This document shows positions 1 to 9,785 of a DNA stretch of 50,000 bases, one piece after another (within the stretch, counting starts at the first letter, position 1; every line of letters begins with the position of its first letter). Where the stretch lies: assembly GCA_905221605.1 (NCBI GenBank), contig CAJNDS010002387.1, positions 312,501-362,500 of the forward strand, read 5' to 3'. The notes beneath the pieces are model-generated. The model made no database searches, had not been told where the DNA came from, and was given only the letters and a program-made list of their open reading frames with translations. A program made the translations under genes and the position numbers. Source of the stretch: Symbiodinium natans (Eukaryota; Sar; Dinophyceae; Suessiales; Symbiodiniaceae).

Positions 1-32
1 TAAGGATTTAACGCTCTTATTGCTTTATGCAT

Positions 33-570
33 AATCCCCTCCCCCTAATATTAATGTTAAGGTCGCTTTAATAACCCCCCCCACCCCCCGGATTTGTTCC
101 GGCGCTGGGCCCAAACAAACTTTGAAAGGGGTCGGGGTGGTAATAATAAAGGGGACTGCCTCTGCTGAAGTGAAGCACTCTCAGCTGTGTGGTCTCGGCC
201 TCGAGTGAAAAGAGGAGTACTCTCGGAAGCACATTTGGGAAATTCTCCCGGAAAAGTTTCCACTATTACCACCCGTTTTTTGATTACGACCCCCCTCAAA
301 ATGGGGTTTAGGGTTCGGGGCAGCCTAACATAATGGAAACTGTTCATGAAACAAACTTTTGGGCAAAAATCCCGGCCGGAAAAGTTGCCACTATTGACAC
401 CCGTATTATAAAGGTGACCTTAACATTAACCCCCCCCCCCCCTACCCCCAATATTCAATACCCCCCCCCCCCCCCCCCCCCATTATAGTTATTATAAAAA
501 TATAGGGGGTTTTTAATATTAGGGGGTAGGGGGGGGGGGGTTGAATATTAGGGGGGGGGGGGGATATGTA
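33..570. mobile_element. Inverted-repeat cluster with C/G homopolymer runs
   Basis: TTAATGTTAAGGTC at 51-64 recurs as its exact reverse complement at 416-429, giving a MITE-like unit of about 380 bases. Inside it, a stretch around 248-285 is repeated in direct orientation around 372-412 (shared core GGAAAAGTT.CCACTATT). A second inverted pair follows: C runs with ACCCCCAATATT near 430-470 match AATATTAGGGGGTAGGG near 517-550. No coding capacity was recognised. Which pairs form one element is inferred. Confidence 0.5.
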
Positions 571-749
571 TCATACTATGTATCAGTAGCTTGTATACAT
601 GCAGAAATGTAGTTTGGCAATGTACTCATAGTTACAGGGCAGAGGAAGAAGTGGCGGGCTCCTCCTGGATTTCGACAAGGCGGGCATTTCGGCCACGACA
701 TTTTGATTGGCTACTAAGGAGATCATTTTGCGAGGCCGTTTAGGTTGGG

Positions 750-960
750 TTAGGGTTTAGGGTTTAAATTTAGGGTTTAGGGTTTAGGGTTTAGGATTTA
801 GGGTTTAGGATCCTGTCTCCCAACTTTTCCACCCGGAGCTGTCCTTTAACCCCAAGCCTGAAACCCAAGCTCTGAACTCCGAACCCTGAACAATAAACCC
901 CCAATGGGTTTAGGGTTTAGGGTTAGGGTTTAGGGTTTAGGGTTTAGGTTTAGGATGTAG
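750..960 (+). repeat. TTTAGGG telomere-like tracts
   Basis: Two blocks of GGGTTTA heptamers with occasional base changes, separated by a CCCTAAA-like degenerate stretch. They lie directly upstream of a candidate exon and probably belong to an intron. Confidence 0.85.
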
Positions 961-974
961 GATTTAGGGTTCAG

Positions 975-1046
975 GGAAGTGAAGCCCAGGACAGTTCCGA
1001 TCTATGCGTAGAGCAGGAAGCGAACTGGAGGACCCGCCAATGCGAG
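975..1046 (+). CDS. Candidate exon, unknown protein
   Basis: This 24-codon open stretch follows TTCAG and is followed by GAG|GTTGGG, a GT donor. It reads GSEAQDSSDLCVEQEANWRT with three further residues, hydrophilic and without low complexity. Telomere-like tracts lie on both sides. No family is recognised, and the call rests on open frame plus boundaries. Confidence 0.35.
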
Positions 1047-1049
1047 GTT

Positions 1050-1660
1050 GGGTTTGGGGTGTTTAGGGTTTAGGGTCTGGGGTTAGCGTTTAGGGTTTGT
1101 CGGGTTTCTGAGGTCTTGTAGAGTAGAGCATAGGGTTTCAGGGATTATGGTTGATCGGATTTATGGGTTTATGGGTTTAGGGTTTGGGTGATAGAGTTTG
1201 TAGGGTCATAGGGTTGAGAGGGCTTCTATACTTTCATAGGCCTTTGTAGGGTCATAGGGTTTGGAGGGCTTATGTGGTTTCTAGATTTCACGGGCCTCGG
1301 CGGGTTGCAGGGCGACTCAGACGCATTCCAAGAGATCAGGATTTGGGGCTTAGGGCTTAGCGTTTAGATTACCCCTATGTGCATGCGAAAGAGACACACA
1401 ATCCATGACATTTGGGTGGTTCCCGAAATCGAAGGTACTCCTATTGTATAACCTTCCCCCCCCCCCCCCACAAGAAAAGAGTAGCATCCGTATTTTTGAA
1501 CCCCCAGAATCAGAAAGGGTCATTCCTCTGGGGGAAGCCCTTCATTTCTTCCTGACTGTGTTCTCATGAAATGGCGATGGCATAGTTGATGCTTCGGATT
1601 CCTGTCATGCTTCTTTGGCTTCCGAGGCTTCTACCTCCAAACCACTTCCCCACGCACATG
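1050..1660. other. Intergenic/intronic stretch
   Basis: It holds scattered TTTAGGG copies (1065-1370), a short open stretch after TTGCAG at 1310-1341 that could be a micro-exon (GDSDAFQEI), a C run at 1456-1470 and otherwise unrecognised sequence. Confidence 0.4.
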
Positions 1661-1664
1661 GCAG

Positions 1665-1767
1665 GACACAAACGATGTGGCAAGTGCAGCCGACGCACCA
1701 GCCGATACTGACAAGCGTCCGACGCAAGAAGGGGAGCAAGCATCGCCAAGTGTCTGGTGGCGCAGGG
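1665..1767 (+). CDS. Candidate exon, acidic/polar segment
   Basis: This open stretch of about 34 codons follows GGCAG and ends at a possible GT donor. It begins DTNDVASAADAPADTDKRPT and continues to SVWWR. The composition resembles a disordered linker. No family is recognised. Confidence 0.35.
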
Positions 1768-2050
1768 GTGCCTCTTCATTGATTGGCTCTGTATGTGTGT
1801 GGGTGCAGACGGCAAGAACTCTTGGGACCCAATGAACCCCTAAGCTTGGGCCATGTACCCTATACTTCTATAATCCCTATGCAGGTATATGAACCATAAG
1901 CCCTTTTTAGGGAAAGGGGCTCATGTGGTCCCCGAAGGAATGAAACCCTAAACCCTAAACCCTAAACCCTAAACCCTAGGCCCTAAACAAGTAAAGGGAA
2001 TCAGAAGCTTGCTCCCTCCACCGTCGCCGCCCTGATGACTCACCCTGCAG

Positions 2051-2148
2051 CCCTGTGGGGCCAAGGGTGAGGCGTTTTCCAACCCCCTATTGGGGCGGGT
2101 GCAGAAGGCAGACATGATGCAGGGGTGCACTTTGTGTGAGGATCGGGG
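2051..2148 (+). CDS. Candidate exon, unknown protein
   Basis: The acceptor CACCCTGCAG follows a pyrimidine-rich stretch. The frame reads CGAKGEAFSNPLLGRVQKAD, then MMQGCTLCED, and reaches a GT donor just before the next TTTAGGG tract. It contains a CTLC cysteine pair, but too little is visible to name a domain. Confidence 0.45.
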
Positions 2149-2220
2149 GTGTAGGGTTTAGGGTTTAGGGTTTAGGGCTAGGGCCTTAGGGTTTAGAGCT
2201 TTAGGATACTCTTGCCGCAG

Positions 2221-2318
2221 GCGACTGACAACCCTTGCAGAGACACTGCCTATCCAGTTTCGACATGAGCGTTTCGCCGATCATTTCGTTCCGAGATTCC
2301 GGCTGCTGTACAGTCACG
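2221..2318 (+). CDS. Candidate exon, unknown protein
   Basis: After CTTGCCGCAG the frame reads RLTTLAETLPIQFRHERFAD and HFVPRFRLLYSHG, with a GC donor at 2319. It looks like globular protein and uses the same acceptor type as the neighbouring candidate. No family is recognised. Confidence 0.45.
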
Positions 2319-2463
2319 GCACGAAGCCCTGCTCATGATGCAGATGTTTATATGATGCAGGGATGCGAGGAATCATGTCCGGCTGTTCAACAAGGCATAC
2401 ATCACACCGACTTCTATCTGCAGCCTGGTGTGCTGTTCTCGACTGCTCCCTGGGGATGTAATT

Positions 2464-2528
2464 TAGGGGTCGGAATAATCATCATGTGCCCTTATGGTCC
2501 TTTTATAATTATACTACAGTAACCCCAA
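2464..2528 (+). repeat. Dispersed repeat copy, partner at 14460-14530
   Basis: GGGGTCGGAA, then CCCTTATGGTCC and a stretch ending in ACTACA.TAACCCC match the reverse complement of about 14460-14530 with few differences. This suggests a small mobile family. Confidence 0.6.
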
Positions 2529-2659
2529 AGACCTTGTTCTAATTATTGAGGCTCGTATAGTACATGCACACCCGTTCACAAGCTCCACAGCGACACATGC
2601 CAGCTACTTGAGGAGGACCCCGAGATTTCAGCTGGAGCCCAATGAGTCGCATGACACTG

Positions 2660-2905
2660 AACCCTAAACCCTGAACCCTGAACCCTGAACCCTGAACCCT
2701 AAACCCTAATCCCTAATCCCTAATCCCTAAACCCTAAACCCTAAACCCTAAACCCTAAACCCTAAACCCTAAACCCTAAACCCTAAACCCGAAACCCGAA
2801 ACACTAAACCCTAAACCCTAAACCCTAAACCCTAAACCCTAAACCCTAAACCCTAAACCCTAAACCCTAAACCCTAAACCCTAAACCCGAACCCTAAACC
2901 CTATA
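2660..2905 (-). repeat. Long CCCTAAA array
   Basis: About 245 bases of CCCTAAA heptamers with scattered variants (CCCTGAA, CCCTAAT). It is one of the longest tracts in the window. Strand is given as the TTTAGGG sense. Confidence 0.95.
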
Positions 2906-2911
2906 CCTTAG

Positions 2912-2968
2912 GAGTTCATGAGATCCTGGTCCGGTGGGCCGACAGTGCATGGAGCCGGCAGATTCGTC
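2912..2968 (+). CDS. Candidate exon, unknown protein
   Basis: After CTTAG the frame reads VHEILVRWADSAWSRQIR with a possible GC donor at 2969. The sequence looks amphipathic and helical. No family is recognised. Confidence 0.4.
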
Positions 2969-3119
2969 GCATTATCTCTTTTGCTGCCCATTTTCTGCTT
3001 GCTCTTTGCCAGTGACCTGCACGATCAGCAGCACGACTGATGAAACTATACGTTTCGGGGCTTGAGGGCGTTGATGGATTCAAGGGGCACGCTCAAAATG
3101 GACTTGGACCACATGCAAT

Positions 3120-4110
3120 GTTTGGATCCTAAACCCTGTAAACCCTAAGCCCTAAACCCTTGTAAACCCTTGTAGCATCTGATCTCTCATGGCCTCAAGA
3201 GGGATCGTGTTTAGGCCAAGGTAGAATTTTAGGGTTTAGGGTTCAGGGCTCCGAGGCGTTTATGGCTTCGGTTCAGGATTAAGGGCTCAGGGGTTGTGAT
3301 GCTCAGCACCTGCATGGTTTGTGTGTGTGTGTGCCGTGATAAGCAGGTCTCTGGGATGCCAGACCGCACTCTTTCCCACACTCCGCTGAATATTTGAGCG
3401 TTGAGTTGGCCCTGTTTATCCTTTTCTATAGACCGAGGCCGGATGCTCATGAAGGGCATCTTGCCTCGCGCAACACGCCCAGGTTCCAACCCCTTCCAGC
3501 GGCAACGGCAGGTGATCTGCCGGGTAGAGGGGAGGCATTTAATCCTCTGAAGGGACCGCCAGAACTTGTAAATTTTCGCCGCGCGGGGATCACAGATCCC
3601 AGAGCATGCGAGTTGTAAAAAGGCAGATGCGCCCGCTGGTGTCTCCGCAGGGCTTGCTGTATACTGTATAACCCGGTAACGCACGCCTTCGGGCGCCCTC
3701 TCCCAATGGGGAGCGGTGAGGTGCGCAGGAAGCAAGAAGCAAGAAGCAGGAAGCAGGAAGCAAGAAGCAAGAGGAAAGAAAGAAAAAAAGAAAGAAAGAA
3801 TGAATGAATGAATGAAAGGACACAAGAAAGAGAGATGCGGATGCGTGGCTGGATAATGGGACTGTTACCTTGCAGGGCTTGTATGGCCCGCATGCGCGCT
3901 TCTTCTCACCTGAGAGACCGGAGTTGTAAAGGTTGAGAAACTTGCTTAGTAGTAGAGTAGGTAACCTTCAACCTTTTTGGGGTAATAGTATCCCCTTATA
4001 CTCCCAAAGGTTAACCTTTAGTTCCCCTGGGTACTGGCCAACTAGGATTGGGATGTACGGCCTCGCTCGACATGGCAGAGGTCCCGACATGCAGGTCGTT
4101 CTGCTTCTGG
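3120..4110. repeat. Low-complexity stretch with GA-rich microsatellites
   Basis: It contains TG repeats near 3320, GAAGCAA/GAAGCAG units at 3726-3773, GAAA units and a GAAT run at 3798-3817. Long frames on either strand here come from these repeats (Ser/Phe/Leu-rich) and are not called genes. Confidence 0.6.
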
Positions 4111-4111
4111 G

Positions 4112-4198
4112 CTTAGGGCTTAGGGTTTAGGGTTTAGGGTTTAGGGTTTAGGGTTTAGGGTTTAGGGTTTAGGGTTTAGGGTTTAGGGTTTAGGGTTA
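4112..4198 (+). repeat. TTTAGGG array
   Basis: Near-perfect GGGTTTA heptamers. Confidence 0.95.
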
Positions 4199-4417
4199 TT
4201 GTGATCTTCAATGTCGAGGCCCTGCGGCCAGTAGACGGCACTAAACCCAAAGAACACAACAGAAACGTAGGATTGACAGTGTGCACCCGAAACCCTAAAC
4301 CCTCAACCCTAAACCCCAAACCCTAAACTCTAAACTTACCCCAAACCCTACAGTAAACCCTAATCCCTAAACCCTAAACCCTAAACCCCAAACCTAGGCC
4401 CCGTCTGCCACGCTGAG

Positions 4418-4512
4418 GCCCACCTACCCTCGCGGGTTCTGACCCTGAGACGACGCTTGGCTTCCTTGGCCACGCGCTTCGACGGCCAGGCCGAGCGGGC
4501 CCCATGTGCTCG
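4418..4512 (+). CDS. Candidate exon ending at a telomere-like donor
   Basis: Open between GCTGAG and G|GTTTAGGG, so the GT donor would be the first bases of the telomere-like array. It reads HLPSRVLTLRRRLASLATRF and further. It is Arg-rich and the function is unknown. Confidence 0.35.
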
Positions 4513-4513
4513 G

Positions 4514-4632
4514 TTTAGGGTTTAGGGTTTAGGGTTTAGGGTTTAGGGTTATGTTTTAGGGTTTAGGGTTTAGGGTTTAGGGTTTAGGGTTTAGGGTTTA
4601 GGTTTAGGGTTTAGGGTTTAGGGTTTAGGGTT
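4514..4632 (+). repeat. TTTAGGG array
   Basis: About 17 heptamers with one disrupted unit (GGTTATGTTTAGG). It begins exactly at the possible GT donor of the preceding candidate exon. Confidence 0.95.
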
Positions 4633-4945
4633 GTGTTCCCAGAAAACCGGACCCCGACGCCTTCTGCCTTGGGGGGATGTCTATGGGGCTCTAAAACCAT
4701 TCTAAAACCCAAAGCCCTCTTCTTGAAGCAAAGGCCTTTCATGGCTTCACGAGGCTCCAGGCTTCTTGCAAGAGAGAATTCAACTCCTAACCCTATCACC
4801 CTCAACCCTACAAACTCCTAAACCCTAAACCCTAGAAACCGTCTAAACCCTATACACTAAACGAAACCCTAAACCCTAAATGCTAAACCCTAAACCCTAA
4901 ACCCTAAACCCCTAAACCCTGAAAGCCAATGCAAGCGTGTCGCAG

Positions 4946-5003
4946 CCTCTCCGCGAGCCGTTCAACTTCGGCGCGCCTGGGCCCCCGCTGAGGCCGGCTC
5001 AGG
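4946..5003 (+). CDS. Candidate Pro-rich exon
   Basis: After GTGTCGCAG the frame reads PLREPFNFGAPGPPLRPAQ. It stays open upstream (NASVSQ) and downstream, so the ends are uncertain. A possible GC donor lies at 5004. Confidence 0.35.
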
Positions 5004-5377
5004 GCTTCGTGTTTCCATCCATCCCCCCTAAACCCTCCAAATTAGGGTTTAGGGTTTAGGGTTCAGGGTTTAGGGTTTAGGGTTATACAAACCTACAAAC
5101 CCTGCAAACCCGGCAAACCATACAACCCTAACCCTATACCCATCTAGACCCTAACCCTAAACCCTAAATGTTGCCCGAAACCCTCTTTACCCCAACCCCA
5201 ACCCTGCTTTGGACACATCCACTGCTTAAGCGCTGCTGTGGAAAGAGGTTTGGGATTGCCAGCTTCACGGGGGGGGCCCAGGAAGCCTTTGTTTGGGGCC
5301 GGATTTAGGGTTTGGGGTTGAGGGTTTGGGGTTTTGGGTTTAGGGTTTGGGGTTTAGGGGTTAGGGCCCAATTACAG

Positions 5378-5441
5378 GCAATCTCAAGACCGGATGGACT
5401 AGCAGAGTATGCTTCTACGAAGACTGAACCAAAAGCAAGCA
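5378..5441 (+). CDS. Candidate exon, unknown protein
   Basis: Follows ATTACAG and reads AISRPDGLAEYASTKTEPKA. A GT donor is possible at 5442. It is polar and otherwise unrecognised. Confidence 0.4.
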
Positions 5442-5720
5442 GTGTACAGAAAACCCTTAACCAAAGGCCCTAAAGCCGAGACCCTAAACCCTGAACCCAA
5501 AACCTACACGCTAAACCTCAGCTGTCAAGAAGCAGAAGGGTTTGGGGTTTAGGGCTTAGGGTTTAGGGTTTAGGGTTTAGGGTTTAGGGTTTAGGGTTTA
5601 GGGTTTAGGGAGTCCGTGTAAACAGCTTTCCAAAAGTCCACAGCTGCAAGGCGCTACGACTTCCGAGGTGCGCGGTTCGATGTTCAGGGTATGTTGACGA
5701 GGATGCCCAGTAGTACTCTT

Positions 5721-5836
5721 CTAGGATGCCCAGTAGTGCCCTTATTCCCTTTTTGGGGGGGTTTTGGGTTCCCTTCTAAACCCCTTTAAGCAAAAAAGGT
5801 CACCCTTTTTAATCCCAGGTTACTGGGCAACCCAGC
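5721..5836. mobile_element. MITE-like unit, CCCAGTA family
   Basis: The unit begins CTAGGATGCCCAGTAGTG and ends with a diverged inverted copy (GTTACTGGGCAACCCAG). Near-identical copies lie at 14211-14325 and 43631-43744. Degenerate partial copies follow at about 5883-6035. It carries no coding sequence. Confidence 0.75.
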
Positions 5837-6039
5837 CTTATTCCCATTGGAAGGGGTTTAGGTTCCCTTATTAGACTCCTTGTTTTCAGGGTGCCTGGAT
5901 GCCCAGTCGTACCCTTTATTCCCTTTTCGTCGGGGGTTTAGGCCGGGATGCCCAGTGGTAGCCTCATTCAACTTTTTTCGGGGGTCTGGTTTCCCTTATA
6001 AGCCCCTTAAAGCAAAAAAGGGCACCCTTTTTCGTGGCC

Positions 6040-6680
6040 CTTTTTAAGCTCGTCCGTGCTTGGTTTATAGCTTTGGCTATTGGCTACCACCTGGGCAGTT
6101 TGATTGGATATTGGAGATTCCTGTGAGAAGTAGGATTGTTCTTCTCCCATGGGGGAAGGGAGGACAACGTTTCGAACATCCCCACAGTTGAGACAATTCT
6201 GGTTTGAGCTCATGGTGAGCAGGCTCAGGTGCTTTGGGCTTTACTCTGAGATACGTTTAACGTTCTGATCTTCTATGACCGGCATAACCGGGCTTTGAGT
6301 TTCAGTTTGGCGTGTCTATTGAAGCGGGGTACATAAGGGGGTCCCCGGTTTTGGGGTTTGATTCGGCCTACGTAATCGTCATGCACACAAGTCGCTTCCG
6401 CGGGGCATGAGCAAAGTTTAAGAGCAAGTTAGATATTGACCCCTCCCCTCCCCACCCCCCAAGCCCCCGAAGAAATCGAGCCTTTTGGCTGGCTGTGGAA
6501 GCCCTAAACCCCAAACCCCAAACCCGAAACCCTAAACCCTAAACCCTAAACCCCACACATGAGCTGAAGGGTTTTCGGCCCGCGGTTGTCCACCGAGGCC
6601 TAGCGCAGCGGCTTGAGTCGCTGTTTCCCTCCTGTGTGTCAAGGCCTCGGTGCCCACCGCGTTATGGGTCTAGCCCCTAA
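6040..6680. other. Island without a clear gene
   Basis: Unrecognised sequence with a short CCCTAAA stretch at about 6500-6550. An open stretch at 6559-6670 (HELKGFRPAVVHRGLAQRLE) could be an exon, but I cannot place good boundaries. Confidence 0.3.
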
Positions 6681-6689
6681 GCCCGTACA

Positions 6690-6779
6690 CCCTAAACCCT
6701 AAACCCTAAACCCTAAACCCTAAACCCTAAACCCTAAACCCTAAACCCTAAACCCTAAACCCTAAACCCTAAACCCTAA
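6690..6779 (-). repeat. CCCTAAA array
   Basis: About 12 near-perfect heptamers. Confidence 0.95.
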
Positions 6780-6871
6780 GCTGCGGTGTAGGGTTAAAAT
6801 TTAGGGTTCACCCGGCTTGTGGCCTTGTGCCCGATTTTAGGTGTTTGGGTTTGGGACGTTTGCGAGTTTAG

Positions 6872-6924
6872 GATGGAGGAAACGCTCGCGTATCCCGTCG
6901 GGACAGGCCAGTGGCGGGATTTGC
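6872..6924 (+). CDS. Candidate exon, unknown protein
   Basis: Follows GTTTAG, that is, the heptamer itself could supply the acceptor. It reads MEETLAYPVGTGQWRDL and reaches a possible GC donor. The start could be an internal Met. Confidence 0.35.
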
Positions 6925-7016
6925 GCTAGGACATGGAGCTGGGCCAGGGGGAGGGCTTAGGGTTTAGCAGGAATTTGGGTTTGGTGGTTTCGGGCTGGTG
7001 CCGTGTTTCACGCTTC

Positions 7017-7017
7017 C

Positions 7018-7048
<31 letters not shown>

Positions 7049-7100
7049 CTCTCTCTCTGTCTCTCTCCCTCTCTCTCTCTCTCTCTCGATCTCTCTCGGT
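7017..7100 (+). repeat. CT microsatellite
   Basis: A run of CT dinucleotides with TTTCTC interruptions. Ser/Leu frames across it are artefacts of the repeat. Confidence 0.95.
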
Positions 7101-7463
7101 CGAGCTCAAGTCTGATCGTAGCAAGAACCTCTCAAGTACTCTGCCACAAAGAGTACAACAAGAAGAGGAGGAGCAACAATCATAAACATGAGGCAGACAG
7201 GGCCCAGCGTGTAAGTTCCCGGAACTTCCGTAAAGTGGCCCTCAACCCTAAACCCTAGCCCTAAACCCTAGCCCTAAACCCTAAACCCTAATCCCCAAAC
7301 CCTAAGAGCATCAGCCTTTCTATCGTTCTTTCCTCGGGCCCGCGAGCCTTTGGGCAAAGAGGAGCCCGCGACCCCTCTCAGGGTTTAGGGTTTAGGGTTT
7401 AGGGTTTAGGGTTTAGGGTTTAGGGTTTCGGGTACTGCCAAGGCCAGCTGCGCTGCCTTCCAG

Positions 7464-7507
7464 CGAGGAGGCGTTTGTGAGAGATTCTGAGAGATATCTG
7501 CTTGGCG
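7464..7507 (+). CDS. Candidate micro-exon ending at GTTTAGGG
   Basis: After GCCTTCCAG the frame reads EEAFVRDSERYLLG and ends G|GTTTAGGG. Another open stretch follows at about 7569-7650 (DSYPEGSTQTKLSKVCYFGL) that may be the next exon. No family is recognised. Confidence 0.4.
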
Positions 7508-7824
7508 GTTTAGGGCTTCGCGGATCTGGGTTTGCAAGAGACCTAGGACCTAGGATTTTTGACATACAGGATTCCTACCCCGAGGGCTCCACGCAGACAA
7601 AGTTGTCTAAAGTCTGTTACTTTGGGCTATGTGGAGCTTTAGGGTACAGCTCCCACAGCCCAAATTCCCGCATGCAGGGCTTGGGTTTAGGGTTTAGGGT
7701 TTAGGGTTTAGGGTTTAGGGTTTAGGGTTTCGGGTTTAGGGTTTAGGGTTGTTTAGGGTTTAGGGTTTGGGGTTTGGGTTTAGGGTTTCGGGTCTCGGGT
7801 TTAGGTAAGGTTTAGGGTTTAGAG

Positions 7825-7941
7825 TTTCTGCGGGATGTAGCCACACGGTCAGACGTGCCTCAGATGCTCTTCATGAGGGGCGTTCCTGCAATAACTTCGA
7901 CGTCCGGGGCTCTTCAAACCCTGAAGACCCGAATTTTGCAG
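7825..7941 (+). CDS. Candidate exon, unknown globular domain
   Basis: A 39-codon frame bounded by GTTTAGAG and CAG|GGTTTTGGG. It begins FLRDVATRSDVPQMLFMRGV and continues PAITSTSGALQTLKTRILQ. The alternation of hydrophobic and charged residues is typical of folded protein. Boundaries on both sides are made of telomere-like sequence. No family is recognised. Confidence 0.5.
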
Positions 7942-8225
7942 GGTTTTGGGTTTAGGGTTTCGGGTGTAGGGTTTAGCGTTTAGGGTTTGGGGTGTAGGGT
8001 TTAGGGTTTAGGGTTTGGGGTTTGGGGTTTCGGGTTCAGGAACCAGAAGAGCCCGAAACCCTAAGCCCTTTGAGGCCCGACCTGTGCGACACATCCCTGC
8101 AACCCAACCCCCTAAAACCCTAAACCCGCAGGCTTATCATTTAGGGTGTAGGGTTTAGGGTTTGGGGTTGGGGAAAACCCCAAGCCCTCCGGAACACTGA
8201 ACATGACGGGGGCCTTTTTTGGCAG

Positions 8226-8269
8226 GAGTTGGCCCCAGATGAGCTGGCGGATCCGCCGCCGGCAGGCAG
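8226..8269 (+). CDS. Candidate exon
   Basis: After TTTTTTGGCAG the frame reads ELAPDELADPPPAG and ends at a GC donor. The polypyrimidine tract before the acceptor is good. It may belong upstream of the RING-CH exon. Confidence 0.4.
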
Positions 8270-8395
8270 GCAATGGGTTTATGGGTTCACAGGGACCAAC
8301 GGGTAGGGTAGGGATGTTTCGGCTTTGAGCGAATTAGCCGCAACTTCGAATTTGCGTGAATTCAATTTTGGCGTTTGGGGTGGTAGGAGGGGGAG

Positions 8396-8545
8396 GGTAG
8401 GGGGGGGGGGGGGGGTGAAGGGGGGGGGGGTGAAGGGGGGGGGGGGGGGGGGGGTGGGGGGGGGGGGGGGGTGACGGGGGGGGGGTGAAGGGGGGGGGGG
8501 TGAAGGGGGGGTGGGAGAGTGGGGGGGGGGGGAAGGGGGGGGTAG
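8396..8545 (+). repeat. G-run array with TGAAGG interruptions
   Basis: Roughly 150 bases that are almost all G, broken by TGAAG, TGACG and TGGGAGAG. The Pro-rich frame on the minus strand is a by-product. It is expected to have strong G-quadruplex potential. Confidence 0.9.
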
Positions 8546-8559
8546 AATTTTGGGACCGC

Positions 8560-9040
8560 TGGGACGGAAATTTTAGGTGTCCCAAACCTTAAACCCTAAC
8601 CCCCTAGACCCCTAAAGGGGTTTCCTAGGCCCCAAACTGCTTCTCAGGATCCCATACCATTTTCCAGAGGGGTAGGGCTTGTGTCCAAAAGCAGGACTTT
8701 TGCAGGTCGGGCCAATGAAGCCCCGTGAAAGTCTCAACAAGAGTGGGGCGGAGTCTCTGGGCAGAGGTTTTGGGCTTAGGGTTGTTCAGTTTACAGGGCC
8801 CCACTGAACATCTCACATGCCAAAGGTTTAGGATTTAGGGCTCCGGCCCCACTGAACATCTCAAATGCCCAAGTGCAAAGTCTGCAGGTGGTGCGGATGC
8901 CGCGCAGTCGGAGGTCTGCGGAGCCAAGCAGATCCCCTAAACCCTAAACCCTACGCCCTAAACCCTAAACCCTTTTTGGCAGGGCTTGAAGGTATGCTAA
9001 GTCGTGATTTCTATAAGACCTCTGCGGCCTAAGTTCTCAG
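8560..9040. other. Intron-like stretch
   Basis: Contains a direct repeat (CCCCACTGAACATCTCA at about 8801 and 8848), short CCCTAAA tracts, and a possible exon after GTCTGCAG at about 8889-8933 (VVRMPRSRRSAEPSRS). Confidence 0.35.
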
Positions 9041-9096
9041 TCTGATGGCCTGCCTGCTCCAGGACTCCCAATTAATTCTCTTGGAGTTTTCTTGGC
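9041..9096 (+). CDS. Candidate hydrophobic exon
   Basis: After AAGTTCTCAG the frame reads LMACLLQDSQLILLEFSW with a possible GC donor at 9097. It is hydrophobic but too short for a confident membrane call. Confidence 0.35.
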
Positions 9097-9319
9097 GCTT
9101 GGGAACCCTAAGCCCTAAACCCCAAGCCCTAAACCCCAAACCCTAAACCCTAAACCCCAAACCCTAAACTCTAACCCCCAAACCCTAAACCCTAAACCCT
9201 AAACATCTCTAGGATGAAACGTGCTAGAAACGAAGGAGGGCACCCTTTTCTCTCCAAAGTTACTAACCAAGACTTGACGCAGTGCTAGAACTCGACGCAG
9301 CAGACAGATCGAAAGCGCA

Positions 9320-9411
9320 ACCCTAAACCCTAAGCCCCAAACCCTAACCCTAAACCCTAAACCCTAAACCCTAAACCCTAAACCCTAAACCCTAAACCCT
9401 AAACCCTAAAC
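9320..9411 (-). repeat. CCCTAAA array
   Basis: About 13 heptamers, mostly perfect. Confidence 0.95.
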
Positions 9412-9572
9412 CCACACCGCCCAGAACCTTCGATCATTCTGAACCCGCCAACTTGATAGCCTTGCGGTGCCCTTTCGCTCCTTTTTGCTTCAAGGTTCCC
9501 TTACCCTATAAACCCTAACCCTAAACCCTCAACCCTGAACCCTAAACCCTAAACCCTACCTACCAACCCCAG

Positions 9573-9621
9573 AAAGGATACCCTTATCATGATACTGTTA
9601 CTGGTATACCAGAGCACTCCT
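9573..9621 (+). CDS. Candidate exon upstream of the RING-CH domain
   Basis: After CTACCAACCCCAG the frame reads KGYPYHDTVTGIPEHS. The end is uncertain (GA donor at 9622). It could be the exon before the RING-CH start, but I have not matched its phase to the next exon. Confidence 0.35.
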
Positions 9622-9727
9622 GAGCTGCAAAAAACAAAACCCGCCCCCTAGGGTTTAGGGTTTAGGATTTAGGCTTTGCCTAAGCTGCCCTAACCTCATC
9701 ATGTACCCCCCCTTAACCTACCCTGAG

Positions 9728-9785
9728 CCAACTGGCGAAGGAGGAGGAAGAGCTTTGCTGCCGCATCTGTCACCTCACAGAGTCA
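9728..9785 (+). CDS. RING-CH exon a
   Basis: The acceptor AG at 9726-9727 follows a long pyrimidine-rich stretch. The exon holds the first zinc-ligand pair (CRIC). Two ends fit phase 0: a GA donor at 9786, which leaves the short spacing seen in animal MARCH2/3, or a GT donor at 9810 made of GTTTAGGG, which adds eight residues (EPGAWAAQ). The bases GAGCCC occur both at 9786 and at the start of exon b. Confidence 0.75.

Noticed and set aside
2660-2905. A true chromosome end
   Set aside because: Arrays occur in both orientations over the whole 50 kb with genes between them, so these are internal telomere-like tracts.
3229-3825. 198-codon minus-strand frame rich in Ser, Phe and Leu
   Set aside because: Its first part is read from GAAGCAA/GAAA/GAAT microsatellites, two other minus-strand frames overlap it, and no domain is visible.
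6559-6670. Possible exon in the island after 6550
   Set aside because: Open in one frame but lacking a clear acceptor and donor.
8334-8585. Pro-rich minus-strand open frame
   Set aside because: It is the translation of a long G run with few interruptions; no non-repetitive coding sequence is present.
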